Notes under the pieces: model-generated
The model's database searches: none
What the model was told of the DNA's origin: nothing
The model's input: only the letters and a program-made list of their open reading frames with translations
Origin: Alphaproteobacteria bacterium
Lineage (GTDB): Bacteria > Pseudomonadota > Alphaproteobacteria > CALKHQ01
Direction: 5' to 3'
Length of the DNA: 64,000 nt
Assembly: GCA_041396705.1 (NCBI GenBank)
Contig: JAWKYB010000004.1
Coordinates: 124,001 to 188,000, forward strand
In this document: positions 45,687 to 54,887 of the stretch, one piece after another
Layout of the letters: each line of letters starts with the position of its first letter
Numbering within the stretch: the first letter of the stretch is position 1
Made by a program: the position numbers and the translations under genes

Positions 45687-46811
45687 ATGATCGTCCGCAG
45701 CACCACCCTCTACGTCCTGCGCCAGCTCCTGGTCTATGTGGTGCTGATCACGTCGGCGCTGACCTTCGCGGTCTGGCTTACCCAGTCGCTGCGATTCGTC
45801 GACCTGATCGTCAACCGCGGGCTGACCATCGGCGCCTTCCTGTACTTCGTGCTGCTGCTGCTGCCGTCGCTGCTGGCGGCGGTGCTGCCGGTCGCGTTGT
45901 TCGTGGCGGCGCTGTTCGTCTACAACCGCATGCTCGCCGACAACGAGCTGGTCGTGCTGCGCGCGGTCGGCTTCAGCAACCTGGCGCTGTCGCGGCCGGT
46001 GCTGATCTTTGCCGGCGTGCTGGCGGTCGCGCTGCTGCTGATCAACGCCTATCTGGTCTCGGCATCGTACCGGGCCTTCAAGGACATGCAGTACACGCTG
46101 CGCAACGAGGTGGCCGCCATCCTGCAGGAGGGCATGTTCAACTCGGTCGACGACGGCATCACCGTCTATGTCCGCGCCCGCGACACCGAAGGCGAGCTCT
46201 ACGGCATCTTCCTGCACGACGGGCGCGATCCCGCGCGCCGGGTGACCGCGATGGCGGAGCGCGGCGCGCTGGTGATGACCGAGGAGGGCGCGCGGGTGCT
46301 GATGGTCAACGGCACGCGGCAGGAGCTCGACCCGCAGACCGGGCAGCTGTCCACCCTGGTGTTCGATCAGTACACCATGGACCTCGGCGTCATCGGCGAG
46401 GCGGTGGAGGACCGGTTCCGCGAGCCGACCGAACGCGACCTGCCGGACCTGTTCGCCGACCCGCGCAACGAGTCGGAGGCGTTCTATCTCAACGAGTTCC
46501 GGGCCGAGGGCCATGCCCGTATCTCCGCGGCGATCTATGCGCTGACCTTCCCGATGATCGGCCTCGCCTTCCTGTTCGCCGGCGAGTTCAGCCGGCGATC
46601 GCGGATGTGGCGGCTGGTGGCAGCCGGCGTAGCGGTGATCGTGATCAAGGCGGGCGAGATCGGCTGGCAGTCGCTGGCGCGTTCCGACCCGATGGCGGTG
46701 CCGATGCTCTACGCCAACGCGCTGATTCCGCTGCTGATCGCGCTCTACGTCGTGATGCGCACCCGCACACGCCGCCGCCGCGCCGCGTCGATGGCGGTGG
46801 AGACCGCCTAG
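45687..46811 (+). CDS. lptF: LptF, lipopolysaccharide export permease
   Basis: A 374-residue inner-membrane subunit (YjgP/YjgQ family) of the LptB2FG transporter that extracts LPS and passes it to the periplasmic bridge. Four N-terminal-to-C-terminal transmembrane segments (for example FLYFVLLLLPSLLAAVLPVA and the late ISAAIYALTFPMIGLAFLF), a jellyroll periplasmic domain between (about 125-250), and RAVGFSNLALSRPVLI. The ATG at 45687 is preceded by gggggcgac. It is the first gene of a likely lptF-lptG-lptD-surA-rsmA operon. Confidence 0.92.
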   Translation: MIVRSTTLYVLRQLLVYVVLITSALTFAVWLTQSLRFVDLIVNRGLTIGAFLYFVLLLLPSLLAAVLPVALFVAALFVYNRMLADNELVVLRAVGFSNLALSRPVLIFAGVLAVALLLINAYLVSASYRAFKDMQYTLRNEVAAILQEGMFNSVDDGITVYVRARDTEGELYGIFLHDGRDPARRVTAMAERGALVMTEEGARVLMVNGTRQELDPQTGQLSTLVFDQYTMDLGVIGEAVEDRFREPTERDLPDLFADPRNESEAFYLNEFRAEGHARISAAIYALTFPMIGLAFLFAGEFSRRSRMWRLVAAGVAVIVIKAGEIGWQSLARSDPMAVPMLYANALIPLLIALYVVMRTRTRRRRAASMAVETA

Positions 46812-47906
46812 ATGCGGATGTCGCTCACCTTCTCGCTGTACATCGGACGCCAGTTCCTGTTCTGGCTGGCGGTGATCTTCCTGTCGCTGTCGGTCTTCGT
46901 GCTGATGATCGACCTGGTCGAACTGCTGCGCCGCGGCGGGTCGCGGCCCGAGTTCAGCTTCCTGCTGGCGGTGGAGATGGCGCTGCTGAAGTGGCCGGGC
47001 ACGGCGCAGATCGTGCTGCCGTTCAGCGTGCTGTTCGGCTCGCTCGCGGCCTTCGCGCGGCTGAACCGGCACAACGAGCTGGTGGTCGCGCGGGCGGCCG
47101 GGGTCTCCGCCTGGCAGTTCCTGGTGCCGGCGCTGATCGCCGTGCTGCTGGTCGGCGGCTTCCGGGTCACGGCGTTCAACCCGTTCGGCGCCACCCTGCT
47201 CGGCAAGTTCGAGGAGCTCGACCGCCGCTACCTGCGCAACGACGAATCGGCGCTGTCGCTGGCGCAGGACGGCATCTGGCTGCGCGAGAGCCGGCCTGAC
47301 GGCCCGGCGATCATCAACGCACGCAACTGGGATGCGGAACGCGCCCAGCTCAGCCAACTGCTGATCGCCGAATTCGACACGTCCGACCAGTTCATCCGCC
47401 GGCTCGACGCGGAATCGGCCGACCTGTCGCCGGGGGCCTGGACGCTGCACAACGTCTTCGTCAACACCGTCGGCGGCGCCTCCGGCTTCGAGGCGGAGAT
47501 CGTCTATCCCACCGGGCTGACCATGGGCGAGCTGGAAGAGAGCCTGGCCCTGCCGGAGACCGTGTCGTTCTGGGATCTGCCGCGCTATGCCGAGCTGTTG
47601 GAGCGGGCGGGCTTTCCGAGCCAGTCGATGCGGCTGCAATGGCACGCGCTGATCGCGGAACCGATATTGCTGTGCGGCATGGTGCTGATCGCGGCGGGCT
47701 TCGCCATGCGCCAGGTGCGCAAGGGCGGAACGCTGGTCATCGTCGGCGTCGGGGTCGTCGCCAGCTTCGGTCTCTACGTCTTCACGGACATCGTCCACGC
47801 GCTCGGGCTGTCGGCCCGGGTGCCGGTCGAACTCGCCGCGTGGGCGCCGGCATCGGTGGTGCTGTTGATCGGCCTGTCTTTGCTGGTGCATCTTGAGGAC
47901 GGCTGA
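46812..47906 (+). CDS. lptG: LptG, lipopolysaccharide export permease
   Basis: A 364-residue partner of LptF with the same layout: N-terminal helices starting FTLSLYIGRQFLFWLAVIFL (read here as LTFSLYIGRQFLFWLAVIFL), the ARAAGVSAWQFLVPALIAVL segment, a periplasmic beta-domain (about 130-260) and three C-terminal helices. The start follows the lptF stop directly (no gap), so translation is coupled. It forms LptB2FG with the LptB ATPase encoded elsewhere. Confidence 0.92.
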   Translation: MRMSLTFSLYIGRQFLFWLAVIFLSLSVFVLMIDLVELLRRGGSRPEFSFLLAVEMALLKWPGTAQIVLPFSVLFGSLAAFARLNRHNELVVARAAGVSAWQFLVPALIAVLLVGGFRVTAFNPFGATLLGKFEELDRRYLRNDESALSLAQDGIWLRESRPDGPAIINARNWDAERAQLSQLLIAEFDTSDQFIRRLDAESADLSPGAWTLHNVFVNTVGGASGFEAEIVYPTGLTMGELEESLALPETVSFWDLPRYAELLERAGFPSQSMRLQWHALIAEPILLCGMVLIAAGFAMRQVRKGGTLVIVGVGVVASFGLYVFTDIVHALGLSARVPVELAAWAPASVVLLIGLSLLVHLEDG

Positions 47907-47933
47907 TTCGCAACCGCGGCGGCGGGAGACTCT

Positions 47934-50102
47934 ATGACGCACAGGCGTTTGGCGGCCCTGGCGGCCATCGCGGCGGCAAGCCTGCTCGCGACCGTCGGCG
48001 CGCGCGCGCAGAGCCTGCCCGAGGTCGACGCCCAGTCGCCGGTGCTGTTCACCGCCGACGAGCTGCAATACGACGATACCCTCGGCGTCGTCACCGCGCG
48101 CGGCAATGTCGAGCTGACCCAGGACAATCGCACGGTCATCGCCGACACGCTGGTCTACGACCAGGTCAACGACCTGATCACCGCCCAGGGCAACGTCGCC
48201 CTGCTGGAGCCGACCGGCGAGGTTCTGTTCACGGATTTCGCCGAGCTGACCGGCGACCTGCGCAACGCGGTGATCGCCAACCTGGGCATCCTGTTGTCGG
48301 ACAATGCCCGGCTCGCCGCGAACATCGCCCGGCGCAGCCGCGACGGCACCCGCACCGAGCTGGCGCAGGCGGTGTATTCGCCCTGCGAGGTCTGCGCCGA
48401 GGACCCCACGCCGCTCTGGCAGATCAAGGCCAGCCGCGTCGTCTACGACCAGACCGACGAGACCGTGCGCTATCGCGACGCGACGCTGGAGTTCTTCGGC
48501 GTCCCGCTGCTCTATACGCCCTACCTGCAGCACCCCGGCCCGAACGTGAAGCGGCAGACCGGCCTGCTGGCGCCGACCTTCGGCAGCAGCTCCCAGCTCG
48601 GCGGCTATGTGCGGGCGCCGTTCTACATCGTGATCGACGATCAGTCCGACGCCACGGTCGAGCCCTTTGTGACCGGCGATCGCGGTGTCGCCTTCGTCGG
48701 CGAATACCGCCGGATCTTCGAGTTCGGCGAGCTCGAGGCCAGGGGCAGCGCGACGGTGGCCGACCGCGACGAGGGCAACGGCATCGTGAAGGAGCAAGCC
48801 TTCCGCGGCCACCTCGACGCCTTCGGCATCTACTCGATCGACGAGAACTGGCGCGCCGGCCACGATCTGCGCCTCAGCACCGACGACACCTATCGCCGCC
48901 TCTACGGCTTCGACAGCCCGACCATCCTGACCTCGAACGTCTATGCCGAGGGGTTCTACGGCCGCAGCTACGGGCGGGCCGATTTCTTCGCGTTCAAGGA
49001 CCAGCGCCCCGCCGACGACGCCAACGACACCCCGATCATCTTTCCCGAGCTGCTGGCCAGCTATGTCGGCGAACCCAACGACTTCGGCGCCTATTGGACC
49101 GTCGAAGCGTCGTCGCGCTCGCTGCACCGCGGCGGCACCGGTTCCGACAGCCATCGCTTCTCGCTCGGCGCCGGCTGGCACGTGCCCTATGTCTCGTCGG
49201 TGGGCGAGGTGGTCGACCTCTCGCTGAGCCTGCGCGGCGACGCGTACTACGTGCAGGACTACGTCAACCCGCTGACCGGCGAGGTGATCGACGGCGAGAC
49301 GGTGGGCCGCCTGTTCCCGCAGGCGGCGATAACCTGGCGCTGGCCGCTGGCCCGCTACGTGCCGCCGTACCAGGTCATGATCGAGCCGATCGCCGGCATC
49401 GTGGTCTCGCCCTTCGGCAACAACCCGGAGCAGATTCCGGACGAGGACAGCCGCGGATTCGAGCTGGACACCACCAACCTGTTCGACGGCAACCGTTTCC
49501 CCGGCTACGACCGGGTCGAGGGCGGCCAGCGCATCAACTACGGTGTCAACATGGCCGTCTATGGCGACGGCGGCGGCTATTCCAGCCTGTTCCTGGGCCA
49601 GAGCCTGCGCTTCGGCAACGACGACGAGGCCTTCGTCAGCGGCACCGGCGTCGAGGACGAGCTGTCGGACCTGGTCGGCCGCGTCGAGATCCAGCCGGAC
49701 TATAACTTCAGCCTTGTCGACCGCTTCCGCTTCAACCTGGAGGACCAGGAGCTGAAGGCCCACGACGTGTCGCTGTCGGTGGGCCCGCCGGCGCTGCGGC
49801 TGAGCGCGCAATACGTCTATGCGCTGAGCGGCGATGCGACCGGCGAGTTCGACGACCGCGAGGAGGTGTCCGCCGTGCTGTCGTCGCAGATCGACGACTG
49901 GTGGCGCATTTCGACGCGGGTGCGCTATGATCTCAACGAAGGGGCGACCCGGGTTGCGGGCTTCAACCTGGCCTATGAGGACGAGTGTTTCGTGGTCGCG
50001 GGCGACTTCGAGCGCAGTTTCTTCGAAGATCGCGAGATCCAGCAGGACGACCGGTTGACCGTGCGCATCGGGCTGAAGACCCTGGGCGAACTTTCGCTCT
50101 GA
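47934..50102 (+). CDS. lptD: LptD, outer-membrane LPS-assembly protein
   Basis: A 722-residue outer-membrane beta-barrel that inserts LPS. A signal peptide (about 1-24, ending GARAQS), an OstA/LptA-like N-terminal domain (about 35-180, LFTADELQYDDTLGVVTARG), then a long barrel ending ...TVRIGLKTLGELSL with a C-terminal aromatic-poor terminus. Cysteines occur in PCEVCAED, in the N-terminal/barrel junction region, which is consistent with the disulfide usual for LptD; the C-terminal cysteine in EDECFVVAGDFE is the possible partner. Next gene is a SurA-type chaperone, which folds LptD. Confidence 0.93.
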   Translation: MTHRRLAALAAIAAASLLATVGARAQSLPEVDAQSPVLFTADELQYDDTLGVVTARGNVELTQDNRTVIADTLVYDQVNDLITAQGNVALLEPTGEVLFTDFAELTGDLRNAVIANLGILLSDNARLAANIARRSRDGTRTELAQAVYSPCEVCAEDPTPLWQIKASRVVYDQTDETVRYRDATLEFFGVPLLYTPYLQHPGPNVKRQTGLLAPTFGSSSQLGGYVRAPFYIVIDDQSDATVEPFVTGDRGVAFVGEYRRIFEFGELEARGSATVADRDEGNGIVKEQAFRGHLDAFGIYSIDENWRAGHDLRLSTDDTYRRLYGFDSPTILTSNVYAEGFYGRSYGRADFFAFKDQRPADDANDTPIIFPELLASYVGEPNDFGAYWTVEASSRSLHRGGTGSDSHRFSLGAGWHVPYVSSVGEVVDLSLSLRGDAYYVQDYVNPLTGEVIDGETVGRLFPQAAITWRWPLARYVPPYQVMIEPIAGIVVSPFGNNPEQIPDEDSRGFELDTTNLFDGNRFPGYDRVEGGQRINYGVNMAVYGDGGGYSSLFLGQSLRFGNDDEAFVSGTGVEDELSDLVGRVEIQPDYNFSLVDRFRFNLEDQELKAHDVSLSVGPPALRLSAQYVYALSGDATGEFDDREEVSAVLSSQIDDWWRISTRVRYDLNEGATRVAGFNLAYEDECFVVAGDFERSFFEDREIQQDDRLTVRIGLKTLGELSL

Positions 50103-50170
50103 GCCGATCGGCGCTATGAGGCCGTCACGGGCGATTGCCGCGCGGCGCCGGAAGTGATGGACGGGGGACG

Positions 50171-51496
50171 ATGACGGGATTTGCAGGGATGTGGGGCATG
50201 GCCCTGCGGCGCGGCCTGGTCGCCGCCGCGGCGGCGTTCGCCATCGGCACGGTTGCGGTCGCGGTGCAGACCGCGCCCGCCGCCCGCGCCCAGGACGGCG
50301 GCGGGCAGACGCTGCGCATTGTTGCCGTGGTCAACGACGACATCGTCACCGAGTTCGACGTCGCCATGCGCATCCAGCTGGTGATCCGCAGTTCCGGCCT
50401 GCCGGATTCGCAAGAGGCGCGCGACCGGCTGGCACCGCAGATCCTGCGCCAGCTGATCGACGAGCGCCTGCAGATGCAGGAGGCGGCGCGGCTGGGCGTG
50501 GAGATCACCGACGACGAGCTCGGCCGCGCGCTCGGCCAGCTCGAGGAGCAGAACAACATTCCCGCCGGCCAGCTGGAAGCTGCGGCGGGCTCGATCGGCA
50601 TCCCGTTCCCGGCGCTGATCGAGCGGATCCGCGTCGACCTGACCTGGCAGAAGCTGCAGGCGCAGCGCCTGCGCCCGACGATCGAGATCACCAACGACGA
50701 GATCGAGGAGGTGCTGAGCCGGATCGTCGCCAACCAGGGCTCCAACGAATACCACGTCGCCGAGATCTTCTTGGCCGTCGACACGCCCGACCAGGAGGAA
50801 GAGGTGCGGCAGACGGCGGAGCGTCTGCTCGACGAGATGCGGCGCGGCGCCTCGTTCTCGGCGCTGGCACGCCAGTTCTCGCAGAGCGCCACCGCGGCGG
50901 TGGGCGGCGACGTCGGCTGGGTCTATCCGGGCCTGCTCGACCCGGCGGTCGATGCCGTGCTGCCGCAGCTGGCGGTCGGCGAGCTGTCGACCCCGATCCG
51001 CACCGCCGGCGGCTACTACATCGTCGCGGTGGTCGAGCGCCGCTCGGTCTCCGGGCCGTCGCCCGAGGACGTGCAGCTGACCTACCAGGTGATCGCGTTG
51101 CCGCTCAGCGAAGCGATGCCTGCGGACGAGCAGGCCGCCCAGCGCGACCTCGCCAAGACGGTGTCGGAGCTGGCCGGCAATTGCGACGACATGGGCCAGA
51201 TCAGTGCCGAGCTCGGGCTCGGCGCGCTGGCGCCGCCGGTGACCGCCCGGCTGGGCGAGATCGACCTCAACGAACGGCGCATCCTGGAGAACCTGGTGCT
51301 GCAGCGGCCGAGCGACCCGATCGAGCAGGGCGGATCGGTCAGCGTCTACATGGTCTGCGAGCGGTCCGCGCCCGAGGGCGCGCTGCCGCCGCGCGAGGAC
51401 ATCGAAGCCAACCTGCTGGCGGAAAAGACCGGCGTGCTGGCCCAGCGGCTGCTGCGCGACCTGCGGCAGGCGGCGTTCATCGACGTCCGGGTCTAG
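50171..51496 (+). CDS. surA: SurA-like periplasmic peptidyl-prolyl isomerase/chaperone
   Basis: A 441-residue protein for folding outer-membrane proteins including LptD. Signal peptide about 10-39 (ending ARAQDGG). SurA N-domain (about 44-170, VVNDDIVTEFDVAMRIQLVI). Parvulin domain about 190-290 (EYHVAEIFLAVDTPDQEEEV, FSALARQFSQSATAAVGGDV, GWVYPG). A second, divergent region follows to the C-terminus (DMGQISAELGLGALAP). The ATG has ggggacg just before it. In many proteobacteria pdxA lies between surA and rsmA, but here it is absent. Confidence 0.9.
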   Translation: MTGFAGMWGMALRRGLVAAAAAFAIGTVAVAVQTAPAARAQDGGGQTLRIVAVVNDDIVTEFDVAMRIQLVIRSSGLPDSQEARDRLAPQILRQLIDERLQMQEAARLGVEITDDELGRALGQLEEQNNIPAGQLEAAAGSIGIPFPALIERIRVDLTWQKLQAQRLRPTIEITNDEIEEVLSRIVANQGSNEYHVAEIFLAVDTPDQEEEVRQTAERLLDEMRRGASFSALARQFSQSATAAVGGDVGWVYPGLLDPAVDAVLPQLAVGELSTPIRTAGGYYIVAVVERRSVSGPSPEDVQLTYQVIALPLSEAMPADEQAAQRDLAKTVSELAGNCDDMGQISAELGLGALAPPVTARLGEIDLNERRILENLVLQRPSDPIEQGGSVSVYMVCERSAPEGALPPREDIEANLLAEKTGVLAQRLLRDLRQAAFIDVRV

Positions 51497-51500
51497 CCCG

Positions 51501-52373
51501 GTGGCCGAGGCCGACGACGGCCTCCGCCGTCGGATCGCCGCCCTCGGCCCGCTGCGCGAAACCATCGCGGCGCATGGCCTGTCCGCCCGCAAGGGGCTCG
51601 GCCAGCATTTCCTGCTCGACGGCAACCTCACCGCGAAGATCGCCGCCGCCGCGGGCGATCTTGCCGGCGGCACCGTGGTCGAGGTCGGCCCCGGCCCCGG
51701 CGGCCTGACCCGCGCGCTGCTGCTGCACGGCGCCGACAATCTGGTCGCGATCGAGCGCGATGCGCGCTGCGTCGAGGCGCTGGCCCCGCTGGCGGAGGCG
51801 GCCGGCGGCAGGCTGCGCCTGGTTGCCGCCGACGCGCTGACCGTCGAAGTCGCCGGGCTCGGCCCCGCGCCGCGCCGCATCGTCGCCAACCTGCCCTACA
51901 ACGTCTCGACGCCGCTGGTGCTGCGCTGGCTGGCCCAGCCCGATGCGATCGCAGCGATGGTGCTGATGTTCCAGCGCGAGGTCGCCGACCGCCTCTGCGC
52001 CGCGCCGGCCAGCGCGGCCTATGGCCGCCTGGCGGTCGCCGCCCAGTGGCACTGGGCGGTCGAGCGTGCGTTCGACCTGCCGCCGTCGGCGTTCGTGCCG
52101 CCGCCGAAGGTCTGGTCGACCGTGCTGCGCTTCGTACCGCGCGCGGCGCCGCTTGCCGCCGCCGACCCGGCGCTGCTGGAGCGGGTGACCGCGGCGGCCT
52201 TCGGCCAGCGCCGCAAGATGCTGCGCGGCAGCCTGCGCGGGCTGGCGGCGGACGCCGAGGCCCTGGTGCGCGCGGCCGGCCTCGATCCGACCGCGCGGGC
52301 GGAGACGATACCGGTCGAGGGCTTCTGCGCGCTCGCCCGGGCGCTCGCCGCCGGTGCCGGGCGCGCTCAGTAG
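51501..52373 (+). CDS. rsmA: 16S rRNA (adenine(1518)-N6/adenine(1519)-N6)-dimethyltransferase
   Basis: A 290-residue SAM enzyme (KsgA) that dimethylates two adenines in helix 45 of 16S rRNA. The start has SARKGLGQHFLLDGNLTAK; the SAM motif is VEVGPGPGGLTRALL; motif IV is ANLPYNVSTPLVLRWL (N-L-P-Y). GTG start (51501), 4 nt after the surA stop. The stop overlaps the convergent SDR gene by 7 nt. Confidence 0.95.
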   Translation: MAEADDGLRRRIAALGPLRETIAAHGLSARKGLGQHFLLDGNLTAKIAAAAGDLAGGTVVEVGPGPGGLTRALLLHGADNLVAIERDARCVEALAPLAEAAGGRLRLVAADALTVEVAGLGPAPRRIVANLPYNVSTPLVLRWLAQPDAIAAMVLMFQREVADRLCAAPASAAYGRLAVAAQWHWAVERAFDLPPSAFVPPPKVWSTVLRFVPRAAPLAAADPALLERVTAAAFGQRRKMLRGSLRGLAADAEALVRAAGLDPTARAETIPVEGFCALARALAAGAGRAQ

Positions 52374-53113
52374 GTCGCGCGGCCGCCGGACAGATCGAAC
52401 ACCGCGCCGGTGGTGAAGCTGTTCTCCGCCGAGCACATCCAGGCCACCATCGCCGCGACCTCGCGGGTTTCGAGGAACCGGTTGCGCGGAATCTTCGACA
52501 GCATGTAGTCGATGTGCTCCTGCGTGATCTGGTCGAAGATCGGCGTGCGCGCGGCGGCCGGGGTGATCGCATTGACCGCGATGTCGTGGTCGGCCAGCTC
52601 CTTGCCCAGCGACTTGGTCAGCGCCAGCACGCCCGCCTTCGACACGGAATAGGCCGACGCATTGGGGTTGCCTTCCTTGCCGGCGATCGAGGCGATCAGG
52701 ACGATGCGGCCGTAGTTCTGCGCGCGCATCATCGGCACGATGGCGCGCGCGCAGTGGAAGGTGCCGTTCACGTTGATCGCCATCACCTGGTTCCAGGCGT
52801 CGAAGTCGTATTCCCACGTCTTCTGCACCGGGCCGGCGATGCCGGCGCTGGTCACCAGGATGTCGATGCGGCCGTGCGCCGCCTGCACCGCCTTCGCCGC
52901 CGCGTCGACCGCGGCGAAGTCGGTGACGTCGACCGCGTGCGCGCTGGCCGCTGCGCCGACCTCCGCCGCCGCCGCCGCCGCCTTGTCGCCATTGACGTCC
53001 CAGATCGCGACCTTGGCGCCGCTGGCGGCGAACCGGTCGACGATGGCTCGGCCGATGCCCTGGGCGCCGCCCGTCACCACCGCAATCCGTCCCGCAAGGT
53101 CGATCCGGTTCAT
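52367..53113 (-). CDS. Short-chain dehydrogenase/reductase (SDR)
   Basis: A 248-residue NAD(P)-dependent SDR. Cofactor motif TGGAQGIGRAI (about 14-24), DILVTSAGIAGP (NNAG variant TSAG), catalytic S in VLIASIAGKEGNPNASAYSVSKA with the Y-x-x-x-K pair. Similar to 3-oxoacyl-ACP reductase, 2-keto-3-deoxy-fuconate and gluconate-type reductases; substrate undecided. The end overlaps rsmA by 7 nt on the opposite strand. The ATG at 53113 begins MNRIDLAGRIAVVTGG. Confidence 0.88.
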   Translation of the reverse strand: MNRIDLAGRIAVVTGGAQGIGRAIVDRFAASGAKVAIWDVNGDKAAAAAAEVGAAASAHAVDVTDFAAVDAAAKAVQAAHGRIDILVTSAGIAGPVQKTWEYDFDAWNQVMAINVNGTFHCARAIVPMMRAQNYGRIVLIASIAGKEGNPNASAYSVSKAGVLALTKSLGKELADHDIAVNAITPAAARTPIFDQITQEHIDYMLSKIPRNRFLETREVAAMVAWMCSAENSFTTGAVFDLSGGRATY

Positions 53114-53277
53114 CGCATGTCCTCCCCGTTTTCGCTGCACAAGTGCGCCGGCGCCTTGATAGAACGCCGCCGCTGCGGCCGCAACGCGGATGCGGGCAGG
53201 CGGCCGGCGGCTTTTGACAGCCGCGCGCCGATCGGCTAGTGCTGTCGGTCAAAGCAGGATCAAAAAGGGAACATGCG

Positions 53278-53925
53278 ATGGCGGCAGACAGAGGCGACGG
53301 CCTGCAGGCGGGGGCCGACGGCGTCGTGCGCTGCTGGTGGTGCGGCGACGCCGACGACTATTGCGCCTATCACGACCGGGAGTGGGGCCGGCCGGTCACC
53401 GACGACCGCAGGCTGTTCGAGAAGATCTGCCTGGAGGGTTTCCAGTCCGGCCTGAGCTGGCTGACGATCCTGCGCAAGCGCGAGAACTTCCGCCGGGCAT
53501 TCGACGGTTTCGACTTCCGGCGCGTCGCCGGCTACGGCGACGCCGACGTGGCGCGTCTGCTGGCCGATGCCGGCATCGTGCGCCATCGCGGCAAGATCGA
53601 GTCGACCATCAACAACGCGCGCCGGGCCTGCGAACTCAGCGCGGAGTTTGGTTCGCTCGCCGCCTATTTCTGGCGGCACGAGCCGGCGCCGGCCGGGCGG
53701 CCGGCACGGCTGACCTGGGACGCGCTGCGCCAGCTCGGCAAGACGCCGGAATCGACCGCGCTCAGCAAGGACCTGAAGCGACGCGGCTGGTCCTTCGTCG
53801 GCCCGACCACGGTCTATGCCTTCATGCAGGCGATGGGGCTGGTCAACGACCATGTCGAAGGCTGCACGATCCGCGCGGCGGTCGAAGCCGCGCGCGCCGG
53901 GCTGACCGTCCCGGGCGCCGGCTGA
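53278..53925 (+). CDS. tag: DNA-3-methyladenine glycosylase I
   Basis: A 215-residue base-excision enzyme that removes 3-methyladenine from alkylated DNA. Zinc ligands C (RCWWCGDADD) and H (YHDREWG) at the N-terminus, and the catalytic region FEKICLEGFQSGLSWLTILR. C-terminal H-x-x-x-C zinc motif in NDHVEGCTI. Fits TagI throughout. The ATG at 53278 matches the family N-terminus; an in-frame ATG at 53239 is upstream. Confidence 0.93.
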   Translation: MAADRGDGLQAGADGVVRCWWCGDADDYCAYHDREWGRPVTDDRRLFEKICLEGFQSGLSWLTILRKRENFRRAFDGFDFRRVAGYGDADVARLLADAGIVRHRGKIESTINNARRACELSAEFGSLAAYFWRHEPAPAGRPARLTWDALRQLGKTPESTALSKDLKRRGWSFVGPTTVYAFMQAMGLVNDHVEGCTIRAAVEAARAGLTVPGAG

Positions 53926-53937
53926 CGCGCCGCCCGG

Positions 53938-54354
53938 TCAGTTCGGGGCCGCGGCGCCGAAAGCCTTGGCGGTGTCGTAGAACTCGAAGAAGGCGATCGC
54001 CTTGCCGCGGTTGAAGGTCCAGACGTCGGCCTTCGGGGACTGGACGGTGCGGCCGGTCTGCTTGTTCTGCCAGGCGCAGCGGCCCAACGCGACGATGGTG
54101 TCGCCGTCGGCGACGAAGCGGTCCATCGTCTGGTGCACCATCGTCCAGTCGCGGGTCAGCCGCTCGAGATAGTCGCGCACCTCCGCCCGGCTGCGGCGCG
54201 CGGCGGAGAACTCCATGCCCGGCATGCCGTCGGCGATCGAACGGAAATCCACCTCGTCGGCAACCAGGTTGAGCCAGATGTCGATGCTGCCGGCCTTGCT
54301 GTCGTTCCACTCGCGGTAGGCCGATCTTAGTCGTTCCAGGGTATCCTTATCCAT
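53938..54354 (-). CDS. SnoaL/NTF2-like protein
   Basis: A 138-residue single-domain protein of the NTF2/SnoaL cone fold: LERLRSAYREWNDSKAGSID, VADEVDFRSIADG, and VADGDTIVALGRCAWQNKQT with KADVWTFNRGKAIAFFEFYD. Ligand unknown; members include ketosteroid-isomerase-like and polyketide-cyclase-like proteins. The ATG MDKDTLERL at 54354 was chosen as natural N-terminus. Divergent from the next gene. Confidence 0.78.
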   Translation of the reverse strand: MDKDTLERLRSAYREWNDSKAGSIDIWLNLVADEVDFRSIADGMPGMEFSAARRSRAEVRDYLERLTRDWTMVHQTMDRFVADGDTIVALGRCAWQNKQTGRTVQSPKADVWTFNRGKAIAFFEFYDTAKAFGAAAPN

Positions 54355-54394
54355 CAGGTGCGGGTCCCCGTGTGAGATTTGGAGGCGACACCAT

Positions 54395-54841
54395 ATGCCG
54401 TCGGCCATCGCGCGATCAAATGCCGGAAGGCGCGCCACGCGCGGCCGCTGGGCCGCGACTGTGGCGCTGGTAGCCGCCTGCCTGGCCCAAGCCCCGGGCG
54501 CCGCCGCGGAGCCGGAGGCCGACTGCCGGCAGAACGCCGACCTGTCGGCCAAGCTAGGCGGCTGCACGGCGCTGCTCGGCGTGCTCGACGGAATCGTCCT
54601 CGACGGCCAGGCCTGGGCCTATGCCGAACGGGCCAACGCGGCCTGCTGGGCCGGCCAACCGGACCATGCCGTGCGCGACATCTGGGCGTGGTTCGATGCC
54701 GATCCCGCGTCGATCAGGCGGATGCAGGCGAAGCTGTCGGCGCTCGGCCTGTTTGCCGGCGAAGCGGACGGCGGCTTCTCGGCCGCGCTCGACGACGCGG
54801 TCATCGCCTGGGCCGGGGCCGGCTGTCCGGAAGCGCCATGA
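54395..54841 (+). CDS. Exported protein with peptidoglycan-binding-like C-terminus
   Basis: A 148-residue protein. A signal peptide (about 17-38, TVALVAACLAQAPGAAAEP) precedes a four-cysteine mature part: cysteines at ADCRQN, GGCTAL, NAACWAG and AGCPEAP. The last 40 residues (IRRMQAKLSALGLFAGEADGGF) resemble the L-x-x-L-x-x-L-G-x-x-x-G-x-x-D-G-x-F pattern of peptidoglycan-binding (PGBD_1) domains. Unknown function, probably periplasmic. Confidence 0.62.
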   Translation: MPSAIARSNAGRRATRGRWAATVALVAACLAQAPGAAAEPEADCRQNADLSAKLGGCTALLGVLDGIVLDGQAWAYAERANAACWAGQPDHAVRDIWAWFDADPASIRRMQAKLSALGLFAGEADGGFSAALDDAVIAWAGAGCPEAP

Positions 54842-54843
54842 GA

Positions 54844-54880
54844 CACCGGCCCGGCCGCGTTGTCGCGGCGCGGGCCGGTG
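54844..54880. terminator. Bidirectional terminator between two convergent small secreted-protein genes
   Basis: A long stem: CACCGGCCCG (54844-54853) pairs with CGGGCCGGTG (54871-54880), continued by GCCGCG / CGCGGC with a TTGT loop and one bulged G (54870). It lies 2 nt after one stop and 7 nt before the other. No T run. Confidence 0.55.
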
Positions 54881-54887
54881 GGGGACT

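Noticed and set aside
44064..49811. A very long open frame on the minus strand across the MBOAT, lptF, lptG and lptD genes
   Set aside because: Low-complexity His/Asp/Gln/Arg-rich translation with no motif, antisense to well-identified genes. It is a by-product of GC-rich codon positions.
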